Shown one piece after another: positions 47,039-59,336 of a stretch of DNA of 64,000 bases. A program made the position numbers and the translations under genes. The stretch is from positions 3,648,501-3,712,500 of the forward strand of contig NC_089444.1 in NCBI RefSeq assembly GCF_026210795.1. The letters are read 5' to 3'. The stretch is from Rhizophagus irregularis (lineage: Eukaryota; Glomeromycota; Glomeromycetes; Glomerales; Glomeraceae). How positions within the stretch are numbered: the stretch's first letter is position 1; every line of letters starts with the position of its first letter. A model generated the notes under the pieces. That model was not told where the DNA came from and did not search any database. It saw only the letters and a program-made list of their open reading frames with translations.

Positions 47039-47130
47039 TACGCAGTCATACGCACATTGATAATTATGCTGAATGACTGCGGTGACTGCGGTGACTGCGT
47101 ATGACTGCGCATGACTGCGGAGGACTGCGT
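47039..47130. repeat. ATGACTGCGG minisatellite with an inverted partner
   Basis: Six imperfect units of (A/G)TGACTGCG(G/T) run from about 47070 to 47128. The preceding CGCAGTCATACGCA (47040-47053) is the exact inverse of TGCGTATGACTGCG inside the array, so the region can fold. Confidence 0.75.
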
Positions 47131-47704
47131 AAATTACGTAATGGTCCAATCAAATTATACATTCTTTACATTAAAAAATTAATATTAGAAGGCCAGACCA
47201 GCCAGGAAATCCAATTAATATTATAAAGAATTATAAATTATAAATTTCTTCTTGCCTAACTCAAAATGATTGGTTAAATTTAAATGTTTATCACTTACTA
47301 TAAATGGATTGTTTTGTGGCCAATGAAAATATATACTATGCATTTGATCGTCATCATTATCCACATTTCACATGCCGATTACATATATTAGACATCTTGG
47401 TAACTCGTTAGTCGTTACCGTAATTCCAGAATAGCTAATTATATTTTGTAAGAAATACTTTATTTATTATGAATTTATGATCATAAAAGATTAGACTGTA
47501 ATCTTAAATAATTTCATGTCGCATACATTGTTTATATTTATGTGAAATAATCTTCAAGGTTTAATCTATTGGTTAGATTAAAATACTAATTGGAAATGGA
47601 GAAATTTTTTGTGTGGGAAAAAAATTAATATAAATATATCTGAATCGCTATCGAAAAAGAAAAAAATATTTCTTTTTTTTAAAAAATCAAAATTATTATC
47701 AAAT
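47131..47704. other. 5' flank of the P450 gene
   Basis: No gene seen. The frame upstream of the P450 start is open but lacks an ATG and has no homology to the paralogue, so it was left out of the gene. Confidence 0.4.
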
Positions 47705-49397
47705 ATGATTTCAAAATTCTTCGAAAATTTTAATTACCTTTCTTTGATAGTGATCATAATAATATTTTATGTAACATATTATTATTATAAATATTTTAAT
47801 CGTATCAATCCTTTACCTGGACCATTCCCAATCCCATTCTTTGGAAATTTACATCAATTATTTATTTTTCATGGTGGAAGTTTAAAAGAATTTTATAATT
47901 TTAATTATAAGAAATATGGTGATATATTTGAAGTATATTTTGATACAAGAAGTATAACTTTAAATAGTTCAGAACATATTGAAAAAATTTTATCAGCTTC
48001 AACAAGAAATCCATATATTATGAAATTATCTGAAGATGATAGTAAAGGATATTATGAATTAGGAGTTATGGGAAAAGGTTTATTAATAAATCAAGAATTT
48101 AAATCATGGAGATATAATCGTCATTTTTTTACACAAGCTATTTTATCACCAAAATTTGTTCATGAAGCTACTTATTGGACATGTAAACTTTTTGAAGAAT
48201 TGGAAAGTTATTGGAATAAATTATATTTTAAAGGTGATAATAAAAATGTATTAGATTTCTCTTTATGGTCTAATCAATTTACAAATGATATGATTTTTAC
48301 TTTATTAACTGGTGAAAGATCTTATTCAATGGCAAGTTATTTTAATGAACTTAGTGATAATGAAAAAGCTGAACGTCCTTCTGCATTAATTGATGAAACT
48401 GTAAAATTTGTTCAAGCAATTCGTAAATATCTGATGGGTATTTTATTGTTTCAAATAGTTTCTCCTTTTTTACGACATTATTTTCCATATTTTAAGAATA
48501 AATCAGGTGATATGATAGAAAATTTGAAATATTTGAATCAAAGATTTGATTCAATTATTAAGAAACGTAGACAAGAAATTGAAAATACACCATTAGATAA
48601 ACCTTTATCAAATGATATGTTGACATCAGTAATTATTGCGAATACACCTCGTGATGTTAATTATGATAAAAATGTCAATGAAAAAGATATGAGACCTATG
48701 ACTGATATTGAAATTCGTGGTATTATATTTGATGGTATAGTTGCTGGAACTGATACTGTGAGTAAAATTCTTTTTATATATATAAATTTGGATATTATTT
48801 TTTAACGTTTTATTTTTTTTTTATTTTCATTAGACTGCGAATACAATTTCATACATTATCTATTATCTTGCACATAATCCAGATGTTAAAAAGAAAATGT
48901 TGAATGAAATTGATAGAATCTTTCAGGGAGATAAAACACGTCCAATTACCGAAAATAATTTAAATAATTTAAAATACTGTGAAGCTATTGCAAAAGAAGT
49001 ATCTCGTATCTTCTCAGTTGTAAATTCGTTACCAAGATGTCTTGAAAGACCTGAAGAAATAGCAGGTTATCAATGGCCAGCTAATACACATGTTCGAATT
49101 AATATTGATGCTATTCATCATAATAGTGAATATTGGGAAGAACCAGAAAAATTTAATCCTGATAGATGGTTAGATGAAGGGTTTGAACCAAAGAAAAATT
49201 CTTTTATTGCATTTGGTAAAGGTTTGAGAATCTGTCCGGGAAGAAAGTTGGCAATTATTGAATTAGTTTGTTTAATGTCTTTATTATATAGGAAGTATGA
49301 AATTGATTTGGTAAATAAGGATGCTCCTTTAAAAACCTTATCTTTTTCTATAACAGCTTGTACCGAGTTATTAGTAGAAATTAGATTAAGAAATTAA
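47705..49397 (+). CDS. Cytochrome P450 monooxygenase
   Basis: Exons 47705-48757 and 48834-49397, phase 0; 538 aa. The start MISKFFE matches the paralogue start MISTIIL. Features: N-terminal membrane anchor, hinge LPGPFPIPFFGN, I-helix AGTDTTAN (formed across the intron), ExxR in KEVSRIF, PEKFNPDRW, and heme loop FGKGLRICPG with the Cys ligand. All catalytic elements are present. Same intron position as the P450 at 23018-24751 on the other strand, about 23 kb away, so the two are dispersed paralogues. Substrate unknown. Confidence 0.93.
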
Positions 49398-49785
49398 TAA
49401 TTTCACTTTTATATTATTTTTTGTTATATTTTTTTTATACACATATGAATATGTATATTTTTGATTTTTGATTTTCGATTTCTCTAGGAAAAATTGACGT
49501 TTAATAAAAATCACGTTAAAAAACTAAAATGTTATTATGTATGATCTATTATGTTTTTATATTTCCCTCGCGTAAAGACCGTTTATAATTGCTAATATGT
49601 TAATTACGCATTTCTAATTGTAAATAAATTTGAAAGTTAATTCTTTGTTATAAATTTACTGCTAGTTCGTCTGGCATTATGATGAATCTGCAAACTACAA
49701 TTAGTGGATGCTCATTCCCGGTTGTCGCCCGCCTCGCCCCACATCGCTTGGATTTCGTCACATATCCTTCTCTCCATTTTAAATA
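49398..49785. other. 3' flank of the P450 with a GC-rich patch
   Basis: CCCGGTTGTCGCCCGCCTCG near 49717 is unusually GC-rich for the window. No gene. Confidence 0.4.
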
Positions 49786-50030
49786 TAATTTATAATTTGT
49801 ATTATGTATTATAAATATTTCTACTTCATTTGGTAATTTTAAACGAAAGCTTTAATTAATTCAAAAATTGAATATGAATTTAATAAGTGTAAATATTTAA
49901 GAATTTATAATAGTACGGACACATTTTAATATATTCAATCCACTTATAAATATTCCAAAATTAATTGAGTTTCATTAAAAATTGAACGTCTATCTAAAGT
50001 TTTTTTAGATTAGGGTAAGATTCTTTCCAG
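49786..50030 (+). repeat. Orphan copy of the kinase 3' flank
   Basis: TATTATAAATATTTCTACTT, GAAAGCTTTAATTAATTCAA, then TATCTAAAGTTTTTTTAGAT and AGGGTAAGATT match the region after the kinase at 63115-63330 in order. No kinase exon precedes it here; a P450 does. Confidence 0.65.
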
Positions 50031-51600
50031 AAATGATTTAAAATTAATATTTCACAAAATAGAATAGGTTGAAAATTCAAGAACCCACCTTTTACTTTTC
50101 TTTTTATCAGGAAAGAGAAATTCAAAACAGAAAGTTACTATAAAGAAGAATATACTATATATCTGTAAGTCTGTAACTACGAATTTGATTTACATTACAG
50201 TTGAATTTTTTTTTTCAGCAACAAATAACTTTACACTCAGTCTAACAACCTTCACATTAATACCTTATATCTATATAACTAAAATTCAGATTACCTCCAT
50301 ATAAATAATTTGAAACGTGCGATGACTGCGATGTGTTGTCACTTGATTTATTATAGATAAAATATTATGGTTATACATTCATTTTGATTGGAAATTTTTA
50401 AAGGTAAAAATAACATCACGTAAGATCAGATTTTATTGGTCTGATTTGTTTGCGTTTGCATACCATTTATCTTAGTAAAATTCCAAAAAAATCAAAGGAA
50501 TATTTACAAACTTGCAATTTTTTTTTATAAAAGTTATTCATTTTCTTTAAAGACAAGTTTAGCATACTTTAGAGACACCATGTTTTCTATGCAAGCTTCT
50601 ATAATTAAATATATTTATACCATCAACAAGCGTAGCGCGCAAAACATATTGAAAATTATTCATCCCAAATTTACAATAAAAATGGTATTCAAGTATGTGT
50701 TTTAGTATTAAAAACTTTTTCAACTATGCAATAAAATAGTAAGAAAAAATAATAATTATAACAAAAAGGAAATAGCGCACTTTACAAAATTATAGCGAAA
50801 AGACTTGAGTTATTGTGTATGTGATGTACTGTATGTTATGTATTGCAGTAGTATGAATGTTGACGAATTTGAAACTGCAATATAATACCAATGAAAAAAA
50901 TTAAAAATGTTTAATTTTATTCTTAATCATGTTCCTCTTGGTACGATGCGATCAGACGCAGAAGATCGCTGAAGATATCCGATTTATCTTTATATATATT
51001 TTTTAAATACCTTTTTTTTTTATTGGTTCTTATAAACTGAAGATTTTTTTTTGAAATTTTTATATTTTTATATTCTTTCACCTCAAAACCATAATAAAAT
51101 TTCTTTCAAAATAATGTATAGCTTTTCCTTTTTTGGATAATGCCAGGCGGTATTACGTAATTCTGGCCCTAAAGAGTGCGTACTAATAGTAAAAGTGCTA
51201 ATCCCTTGTTACTATAAGCAAGAGACAAAATTAAAGCCCATAATAAAGTACAGAATGCCACAAAAAGAATTTAATATTTATGCTTTCATCAGTTACGGGT
51301 GAGCTTATATGTTAAACTAACAAAAATATAATAAGTAATACATATCGATATGTATTACATGCTAAGACCAATTAAAATCGAAAAATCGGTAAAGCAAGCA
51401 TAAACCACGCAAAAATGATATTTTTCATTTACTAGTTTCCAAATATAAAATAATATTGCCACCAGGTATTACAAATTATTACTTATTAATACTTTTTTAA
51501 ATTTTTATAGATTCAGGTATAGTAATTATAGAGAAAAATGTCAATTCAATAAAATACTATTCTAGCTTTTTTTGTTTAGTATTTTATTATGACTAGATAT
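50031..51600. other. Intergenic, no gene seen
   Basis: AT-rich; one GTAATTCTGGCCC palindrome-motif fragment is at 51158. No coding content recognised. Confidence 0.45.
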
Positions 51601-52079
51601 CGCTTAGTATAAGTTACTTGACTCACATGTAAGTTCATGATAAATGTTTTCTTCGTGTATGTATAATTTTTTTATACGATTAAAATTGATATATTTATTC
51701 TTTCGCAACAGATAATGCCTTATTTTTAAGTTGATCGCTTCTTTTTTTACTGTAATGGCCTAAATCAATTATTTATTAATTAATGAATTAATAATAAATA
51801 CTCATTTGCACCGTTTTAACTCCAGCGACAGGTCTTGATTAAAGTCAAGGGATCTTATTTTGTAATTTCTATAATTAGATATGTCGTTCGTCAGTTGCAT
51901 CAGATGACGCCGGCTTACATTATCGGCTCGTTATTGCCCAATATTATAATACCTTAAGTTGATTGGCCAGCATTGTTATGCCACCCGATATCAGCTGTCA
52001 AAAATTTTTCAAAGAAAAAAAAAAAGAACCTTCTAATTCTTAATGATCATTATATTAGTATCAGATTATTTGTTTCGTT

Positions 52080-52345
52080 TTTAGTTAGTAAATTATTATT
52101 ATAAACGTGATAAACGATGAAAAATAACGTAAAAATTTTATTTTATGACACGTGTAGCGTGTGTGACATGAATGCAGGATGTGCGATACTGAACAAGTTG
52201 TACTGCATAACAAGACTGTAGATCATTACTAATAATTTTGGATACAAAAACTCCGTTCAGCCTATTTTTTTTTTCTTGCCGTATTTTTTAATTCATAAAA
52301 ACTCTTTCCTTTTAAAGTTTACTTTTTTTTAAAAAAAAAAATTCA
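52080..52345 (+). promoter_or_regulatory. Conserved 5' flank of duplicated kinase, copy 1
   Basis: About 260 bp (AAACGATGAAAAATAACGTA, GACATGAATGCAGGAT, then AAAAACTCCGTTCAGCC) is nearly identical to 60355-60599. It probably includes promoter and 5' UTR; no single element can be assigned. Confidence 0.5.
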
Positions 52346-54684
52346 ATGTTTGTTATTCGAAAAGAAATTGCTATTGCGGCAGTTAATAGATCAAATGCAT
52401 TAATAAATTATAATGTCCACAATGATACACATAAACGATATGAATTTAGAAAACAAACAATTCTTACCGATAATTCTCTTACTAAAGATGAAAAAACTTT
52501 TGCAATAAATTGTTTAACTAAAAGTTATGATCGAAATAAAATTCTTGATAATTCAGGACCAAAAAGAACTTGTGAAAATTGTAAAGAAGAATGTTTAGCT
52601 ACATTATACTGTGAATTTTGTGTTCGAATTTATTTAAAAGCAAATTTTTTAAATTGGACATCTGGAAATGTTAATATTGATAACTTAATCCAGAAATGTC
52701 AATTGGAAACACTTCATCCACACATGATAGTTGAATGGATTCCATATAATAATTTAGAAAATATCAGGTATCTAACAAAAGGTGGTTTCTCTGAAATTTA
52801 TACAGCTTATTTGATTGATGGAAGTTATGAAGAATGGGATTCTAAAAAACAACAATTAAAAAGATTTGGAAGACTAAAAGTGATACTTAAAGGATTAGAA
52901 AATGTTGAAAGTGCAAATAAAAGTTGGTTTGAAGAGGTTTGTGACCTAAATAATGTATTTATAATTACCGAAACCAGGTTTATGTTATTAACAAGTCTTT
53001 AAATTTATATAGGCTAAATCACATTTAACTATAGGTAATAAATGCCCAGAAATTGTCCAATGTTTTGGTTTAACACAAAACATATCAAATGGAAATTATA
53101 TGCTTGTAATGTGTATTATGGATATAAATTTAAGAGAATATTTACAACAAAATTATAATAAACCTACATGGAAAGAAAATATCAATATTACTTTTGAAAT
53201 AGTTAGGGCACTTTATTTTATTCATAAGGAAAATGCAATTCATAGAGATTTACATTCAGGAAATATATTGTTTTCAAAATTAAATAATTTTTGGAATATT
53301 AGTGATCTTGGATTTTGTGGCCCTGCTGATAAATCATCAAAATGTATATATGGAAATCTTCCTTACATAGCACCAGAAGTTATTAATGGAAAAGAATATA
53401 CTTTTAAATCTGATATTTATAGTATTGCAATGCTTATGTGGGAAATTTCATCTGGACAACCACCATTTATTAATCATGAACATGATTGCAATCTTGTAAT
53501 GAATATTATTAATGGTATTAGACCAAAAATTGTGTTAGGAACTCCTGTAGAATATAAAAATTTAATGGAACAATGTTGGGATGCTGATCCATCAAGAAGA
53601 CCTGATATCGAGACACTTACAATAAAAATACAAGAGATGAATTTATATTATCAAAGTATGACGGATGAATCATTTCAATCAGAAATAAATAGGAATTTAG
53701 AACTAGATAAAACAAATAGTAGTACGAACAGTACATTATTTACAAGTAAAATTCATCAATTTGAAAATCTACCAGAACCAAGAAATGCAACAGAAGGTAA
53801 TATTTTAAACAAACACTATTTATATTATTTAAAATATCTATTAATATTAATAAATATTATTTCTCTTTTTTATATTTAATAGAGGAATTAGAAGGTAATA
53901 ATATAAATGCAACTTTTATACTTTTATTAAAATTATTTATAATATTGCATTATATAATAAATTAGAAAGTAAATCATTAAAGCATTATTTATTTTGAACA
54001 GCATTTCATAGTAAATCATATGACTTTAATATTCCAAATGATAGTAAGTATTTTTTTAAAAATTGCACTAAACTTACAGTATTATATAGATAATCAATTA
54101 TTAATTTTTACTTTTTTCTAGTTGATGATATTAATAAATCAAGCAATCAGGATAATAGTAAAACATCAAAAATAAGTAGTATTTTTAAAGGTTAGTAAAT
54201 TTATTTATGTATTTTAATAACTTATTAAGATAATTGTATAAATTGATAATAATTTAAATTTTAAATTTTAGCTAATAGTAAAAAATTATCCAAAATATTT
54301 GAAAAGTTCCAAATGAAAAATAGTAAGTAAATTAGCTAATATTATTTATTAATATATATACTTACTGAATATAATTTTATTTTAATTTTATATATAAAGA
54401 AACAACGCAACAAATAAAAGGGCCTAATATTGTTAATTTTAATGGTGAGTAAAATGCCGAATATGCTTATTTATACTATCAATGTTTTTTTATATTTATT
54501 CAATTTGTTTTATTTTGATAATTAAGATGAAGATGAAATATATAATAACCCAAATCTTCATTCCGAAGAACAAAATGAATTGGAAATCCCTGATGGTAAA
54601 TTATTTTTTTAACAAATGTGAAAACGTTAAGCTTCAAATTGCTAATTTTTTTTATTATTATAATTAAATTTTCTAGATGTTTAA
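52346..54684 (+). CDS. TKL-like protein kinase with N-terminal zinc ribbon, nine exons
   Basis: Exons: 52346-52936, 53013-53796, 53883-53894, 54002-54043, 54122-54190, 54272-54322, 54400-54444, 54527-54595 and 54677-54684; 556 aa. The N-terminus has a CENC...LYCEFC zinc ribbon, then NWTSGNVNIDN and VEWIPYNN. The kinase domain shows the loop LTKGGFSEIY, lysine in VILKGL, catalytic HRDLHSGNILF, SDLG for DFG, APEV, and the C-lobe PSRRPD, all intact. After the kinase, tiny exons encode a Ser/Asn/Lys-rich then acidic tail (DEDEIYNN). Every exon from 3 to 8 is phase 1 at both ends and divisible by three, so each is skippable. A serine/threonine kinase role in signalling is expected from the family; substrate unknown. 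Confidence 0.85.
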
Positions 54685-55655
54685 GATAAAATGGAATTAG
54701 ATTTTTTCATAAACTTCAATTTTTATATAACTAGCTTTTTATAAATTATTATAAATATTTTATATTTAATATTATTTAAACACTAAGACTAGAGTAGTAA
54801 GGTTTTTTACAAACTCTTAGTTTGTAATTTAAATAATTCAATTTATTTTCATATAAATATATATTAAATAAATTATTTATTTTCTATTTTAAATGATTTA
54901 TAAATTTGTACTATAAATATTCCTCCTTCATTTGGATCATTTTAAATGAAAGCTTTAAATTAATCCAAAAATTGAAAATACATTTAAGGCTTTGCCAAAA
55001 ATTTCAAAGACGAAAAAAATGGCTTTGGAGACATATTTTATTATTAAAATACATAAAAATAATTTCAAAAATAGAGTCAGCATATAATTTTACAGAATAT
55101 AGATAATCGGCTTTATGATTTTAATACTAGTTTTGTTTGGGATTCTTTTTTCGCGATATATCCTTATTTATCTTTTTTAAGCCATTGATTGCATCATTCT
55201 TCCTTATTATTCGTTCCTTCATTTTCAAAATTTTTTCCTTATCCGTCTTAACTCATCACGTGCTTGCCGCAAAGCCTTTCCATTTCGCTTATATATGTAC
55301 CATAAGATGACAAGACATACTAGCGCAACTTAATATTATATCTTTTATAGTTGTTCTTTTTGTACTATAGACTTATGGATCGATTCCAAGAACCTATCTT
55401 CAACCTGGTTTGTTGGAAAATTTTGTCAAACTCTTCCTGCAAGCGTTGAACAATGGTGAGCCATAACTTTATCTTTGTTCAGATAAAGGTCTTTGCAATC
55501 TTTAATAAACCTATAGCTCCAAAAAAGAAAACCGAGTTGATCACAGAAATTCCAGTTTTAGTTAACGATCAAGATCAGGTGTTACGTGATAAGTCACGTG
55601 GTATCTTTTTTTACAGGTATTATAACTTTCAAAAATAGTAAAAGTCTAGTATTAA

Positions 55656-58134
55656 GAAAAAAACTCTTTCCCCATATTTTTTCATAGAAAACTGCAGTAA
55701 ATAATATTTTTTTTTGTAATACCTTTCGACACCTTTTAGTGTCCGAGAAGTCAGAGGACCACTTGGTGGCCTTTTATGGAAAGTTTCTTCTCTTATTACC
55801 CTGACCTTTGAAAGTTGTTTTTTCTTATTTTCACTATACATTATTGTAGCCTACTTACCAGTATGGTTTCTACTAGTAAAAATACACCGGTCTTGGGAAA
55901 ATTTTCCTTTGACGTTTCTTTTCAAAAATTTCACGTGACCCGTCCTAATCGGGCAGAATGCAACAAGATTTACAAAATCAGAAGATCAAGAAGCTTCTTT
56001 TTTGAGTTAGCAGATCACCCTTCTAACACCAATGATATTCATCTAAAGATACACACAAATGATTATCATATGAACAAAACCCCTATTAGGTATAACTCAA
56101 CATGTAGCTTTTCTAACTTGAAATATCAGCTTAGTAAGATGTTACAACATTTTTTTTCCCATCAAGCTGTTATCCCACGTACGGTGCAAAAAAAGTATTT
56201 TAATCTTATTCGGTCAAAACTTTTAGATAGATATTATCTTATCAAATCACATGGTGAAAAACAAAATTCTAGAAACACATACACAAAAACTTTCTTTAAT
56301 TTTTCATATAAACGATATTGTTTTTATTTTGGCATTTTTACACCCTGCCACCATAGTATTACACATGAGTTTGCTCCTGAACATGGCATAGTGTGCTCAG
56401 TTTCTACTCCTTACATCATGTCATTTAAACGACGTGGTTGTATTTTACATCAAAAACTTATTAACCTTTTTCAGTACAAGAATGGTACTGATCATATTAT
56501 AGATACCTACCCAAATAACAAGACATTTCATGCTACCCACTTATTTAACCATTGGAAAAAGAAAACTATCAAACACATTTATTCCCAGCGTCTCGGGATT
56601 TCTTACAACAGTCAATACTTCGCTAACAACGTTAAACGCATCTGCTCTTTGGAGAGACGCATGTACCGGAAACGATTACATCACCTATGAATTCATCACA
56701 CTACTGATAGCAAAACAAGTAAATGACAAAAACTTAGATTCGAACGCGCCTGTAAGTCCGTTTTTAATAATCACAGTGCTCGCAGGGATTCGCAAGTACC
56801 AGCCGATAATATAATAGATCAACTACATCGTTCTCGACAACATCGATTTCTCTTTTTACCATCGCAATATGTCTACAAACTCCTTCAACATTTGAAATAT
56901 CAAAGAAATTTACGTCTTAACGATAATCAAAATTACAAATTCCCTATACCGCTTAGAGCGATTAAACCGAAAAAGCTTAAACTGAAACGTCCTATAACAC
57001 CTGTCACACCCCTCCAAAATATTCCGCAGGAAATGCTGGAAGAGATTACGAACACCCATGATTTACCTGCCATCACTATACAATCCATTCCTTTTGATGA
57101 TAGGAATACTTGGCATGATAAATTAGGTATCCTGATCCTTAACGACCTCCTTCCTTATGTTACAGAAGATCCCATATACGTCTCTAAGAGATAAGAAAAG
57201 CTGAAAGGGAAACACCATGCACTAGGTAGCAAAGCCTAGCTCGTGGCTATTAAAGAACGTAAAAGTCTTGCCGAACGCAACGCTGAGCATGATAATTATA
57301 TCAATACACTTTCAACACGTGCAAAACTTTGGGGTACATCCTTCAATAGTATAGAACATCGTGAAGGTATGGTGAGAGACCTTACCGACTTCCAAAACCA
57401 CTTTCACAAAAAAGATTTCTGTTTTGACAAATCGTCGAACACTATTACATGAAAAACTGGATAAAAGAATATCTGTTTCCAAAACTAACAAAAAACTAGA
57501 ACAACTTGAGCTGGAATTTGCTCAGTTTAAGATTGATTATTTCTCAGTCATGAATAGCAGCGCTGACCATTACCGTTATAAAAGTCACACGTCTGATGAC
57601 ACAAAAGAATTAGAACTCCGACCATGTAAACACCCAGATAATATGTCTTTAGATAACATTAAACAAATAGGTTCCATTAAAAAACTTTGATCAGATTTAC
57701 TGATCACGGATGATGTTAACGTCTCCACCTTTTAAGAATTATAATTTTTATTATATTTTTTTTACACCAGTAGTTTACTATATCTTAACACCGGGTAACC
57801 CCCATCGTACAATTTAACTACAACCGTACACAATTAGAATAGTGTGAACCATTCCATCTCTGACAGTATTTACAAATGGCGGCCATATTGGTCGAAAGAA
57901 CAATATGGATCTCTTTTTTTTTTAATTTTTGATTGTTCTACCTGGCGGGTTTCTCCTGAGAATGATCTTGGATCTGACTCACGGTCTCCCTTTTTTAAAG
58001 GTCAGAAGTCGTCACGCTTAGGGGTGGCTTGACATGTAGTGATAGAATTACTTTAGACTCATTTGTATGTTGTCCGTGTAATTGATACTACCGTTTGGTT
58101 CTTTCTGTTGCATAAAAATAAAAAATAAAAATAA
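55656..58134 (+). mobile_element. 2.5-kb nested insertion with AAAAATA-type tail and 19-bp TSD
   Basis: AGTAAAAGTCTAGTATTAA lies at 55637-55655 and 58135-58153. The insert ends in (AAAAATA)-like repeats (58113-58134), as seen at 3' ends of some LINE-type elements. It holds one long decayed reading frame (55863-57690). Base composition is less AT-rich than the host DNA. Confidence 0.75.
55863..57690 (+). pseudogene. Decayed transposon-type protein, unknown family
   Basis: One frame runs from MVSTSKNTPVLGKFSF to about 57440, interrupted only by TGA (56688 and about 56724), TAA (57192) and TAG (57237). All four can arise from CGA, CAA or CAG by C-to-T changes. A frameshift near 57430 then leads to LLHEKLDKRISVSKTNKK and a stop at 57690. 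Total about 609 codons. Recognisable stretches include RPNRAECNKIYKIRRS, HEFAPEHGIVCSVSTPY and KPKKLKLKRPITPVTP, plus a predicted helical charged C-terminus. No reverse transcriptase or endonuclease motif is evident to me. It is the only coding content of the nested insertion. Confidence 0.55.
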
Positions 58135-58284
58135 AGTAAAAGTCTAGTATTAAAACAAAGATCCAATTTAAAACAAATCCGTCAGAGCAAAGATTTATTC
58201 GAATGATAATTTTGAAAGGAAATTTTCAAATAATTCTTTCGGTATTGGTATTAACATTGGATCAGATGGTACAAAGGTGAAAGC

Positions 58285-59336
58285 ATGGTGAAAGAAAGGA
58301 AGGAGCGGGATTGTTGGCAATTAACTAGGGACTTGACTGTTGAAGAATTTGAAGAATGTAAAAAGATTGAATGTGAATTTGTGAAGAAGGTGGTGAATAG
58401 AGATTCTTTCACAGGTCATTTCGCTAAGATTCTTAAAATATCAAACAAGTGGAAAATTATAGTGTATTTCAAGGATAAAAAATCAACGGAGACGGTGATG
58501 GAAGAGTCATTAGCACAGGAATCACTGAAGAGAGTATGGAAAGTGAAGAATTTCAAGGAGATTCATAGAGCAGAGAAAGTGGTGAAAGAGAAAATGGACA
58601 GACAGTCAGGGACACAGGATCTATATCACAAAATGAAAGGGATTTCGGTGAGTCTTATTTGGATGCGCCACCACAAAGAATTTATTCAGAATTAAGTGGT
58701 ATTAGTATGTATCAGAATCCGAAAAAACCAAATAATGACAAAGTGGGATCTTCAAGTAAAGGAGTTGCGTTAATGGAAAATCAGGTTGTGGATGAAATTG
58801 ATAAGTATAATAGAAAGGGAGTTGAAGATGATGCAACAATTTATACGGTAACGAGTAAGAAATTACAAAAAGATAACGTTACCACGGATGAGGTCGTAAA
58901 AATTATTAATGATCATGGAGAGAACTAGAATTTCGAAGGGGAATGAATTTCTTATAAAAAATATGAACCCATATGGTTAAGTTCACCAGCAAAGGATAAA
59001 ATGACAGACGTACTAGCTCCAAAATATGAGGAATTGAAAGAAATTTTCGCGAAATGTGGAGAAGAAATGGAATGGGAAGCTATAGAAAAGGAAGCGGTAA
59101 GTAAGACAGAAAGGATGGAGGAATGGATGCCAAAGGATTAAATACATGTTTTTATAAAACAAAGCATCGTTTACGCGGTGGAATCACATGATGTGATACA
59201 AAAATTTACTACGTTAAATGATGAATTTACAAAACGCGTTAAGGAGGAAAATCGCGAGACGGATATTAAGAATATGAATGAAAAAGAGCAACCAGGAACC
59301 CTAAGGAAAAGAAATATCAGAAAAGGTGGAGGGTAG
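58285..59336 (+). pseudogene. Relic of the ORF1-like RNA-binding protein family
   Basis: The first frame (58285-58695) contains FTGHFAKILKISNKWKIIVY and FKDKKSTETVM, which align with the C-terminal RRM-adjacent region of the 648-aa protein at 35906-37852 (GGLFSKIIKINKIKYILIYF). The sequence continues in another frame (58659-58928, QNPKKPNNDKVGSSSKG) and then in further pieces to 59336. Several stops and frame shifts make it non-functional. The N-terminal duplicated domain is not visible here. Confidence 0.6.

Larger units (their letters stand above)
51640..54988 (+). repeat. Segmental duplication, copy 1
   Basis: Matches 59585-63200 in order: the ATTTTCTTCGTGTA and TTTTTATACGATTAAA flank, the ACTCCGTTCAGCCTA leader, all nine kinase exons with introns, and the GAAAGCTTT 3' flank. 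Start codons are 8,254 bp apart. Part of the left flank in each copy is unique. Confidence 0.85.

Noticed and set aside
47609..47704. N-terminal extension of the P450
   Set aside because: The upstream frame lacks an ATG, is Lys/Phe-rich and is absent from the paralogue.
55863..57440. Mitochondrial code (TGA read as tryptophan)
   Set aside because: TAA and TAG also interrupt the same frame, so a code change would not rescue it; decay by C-to-T change is simpler.
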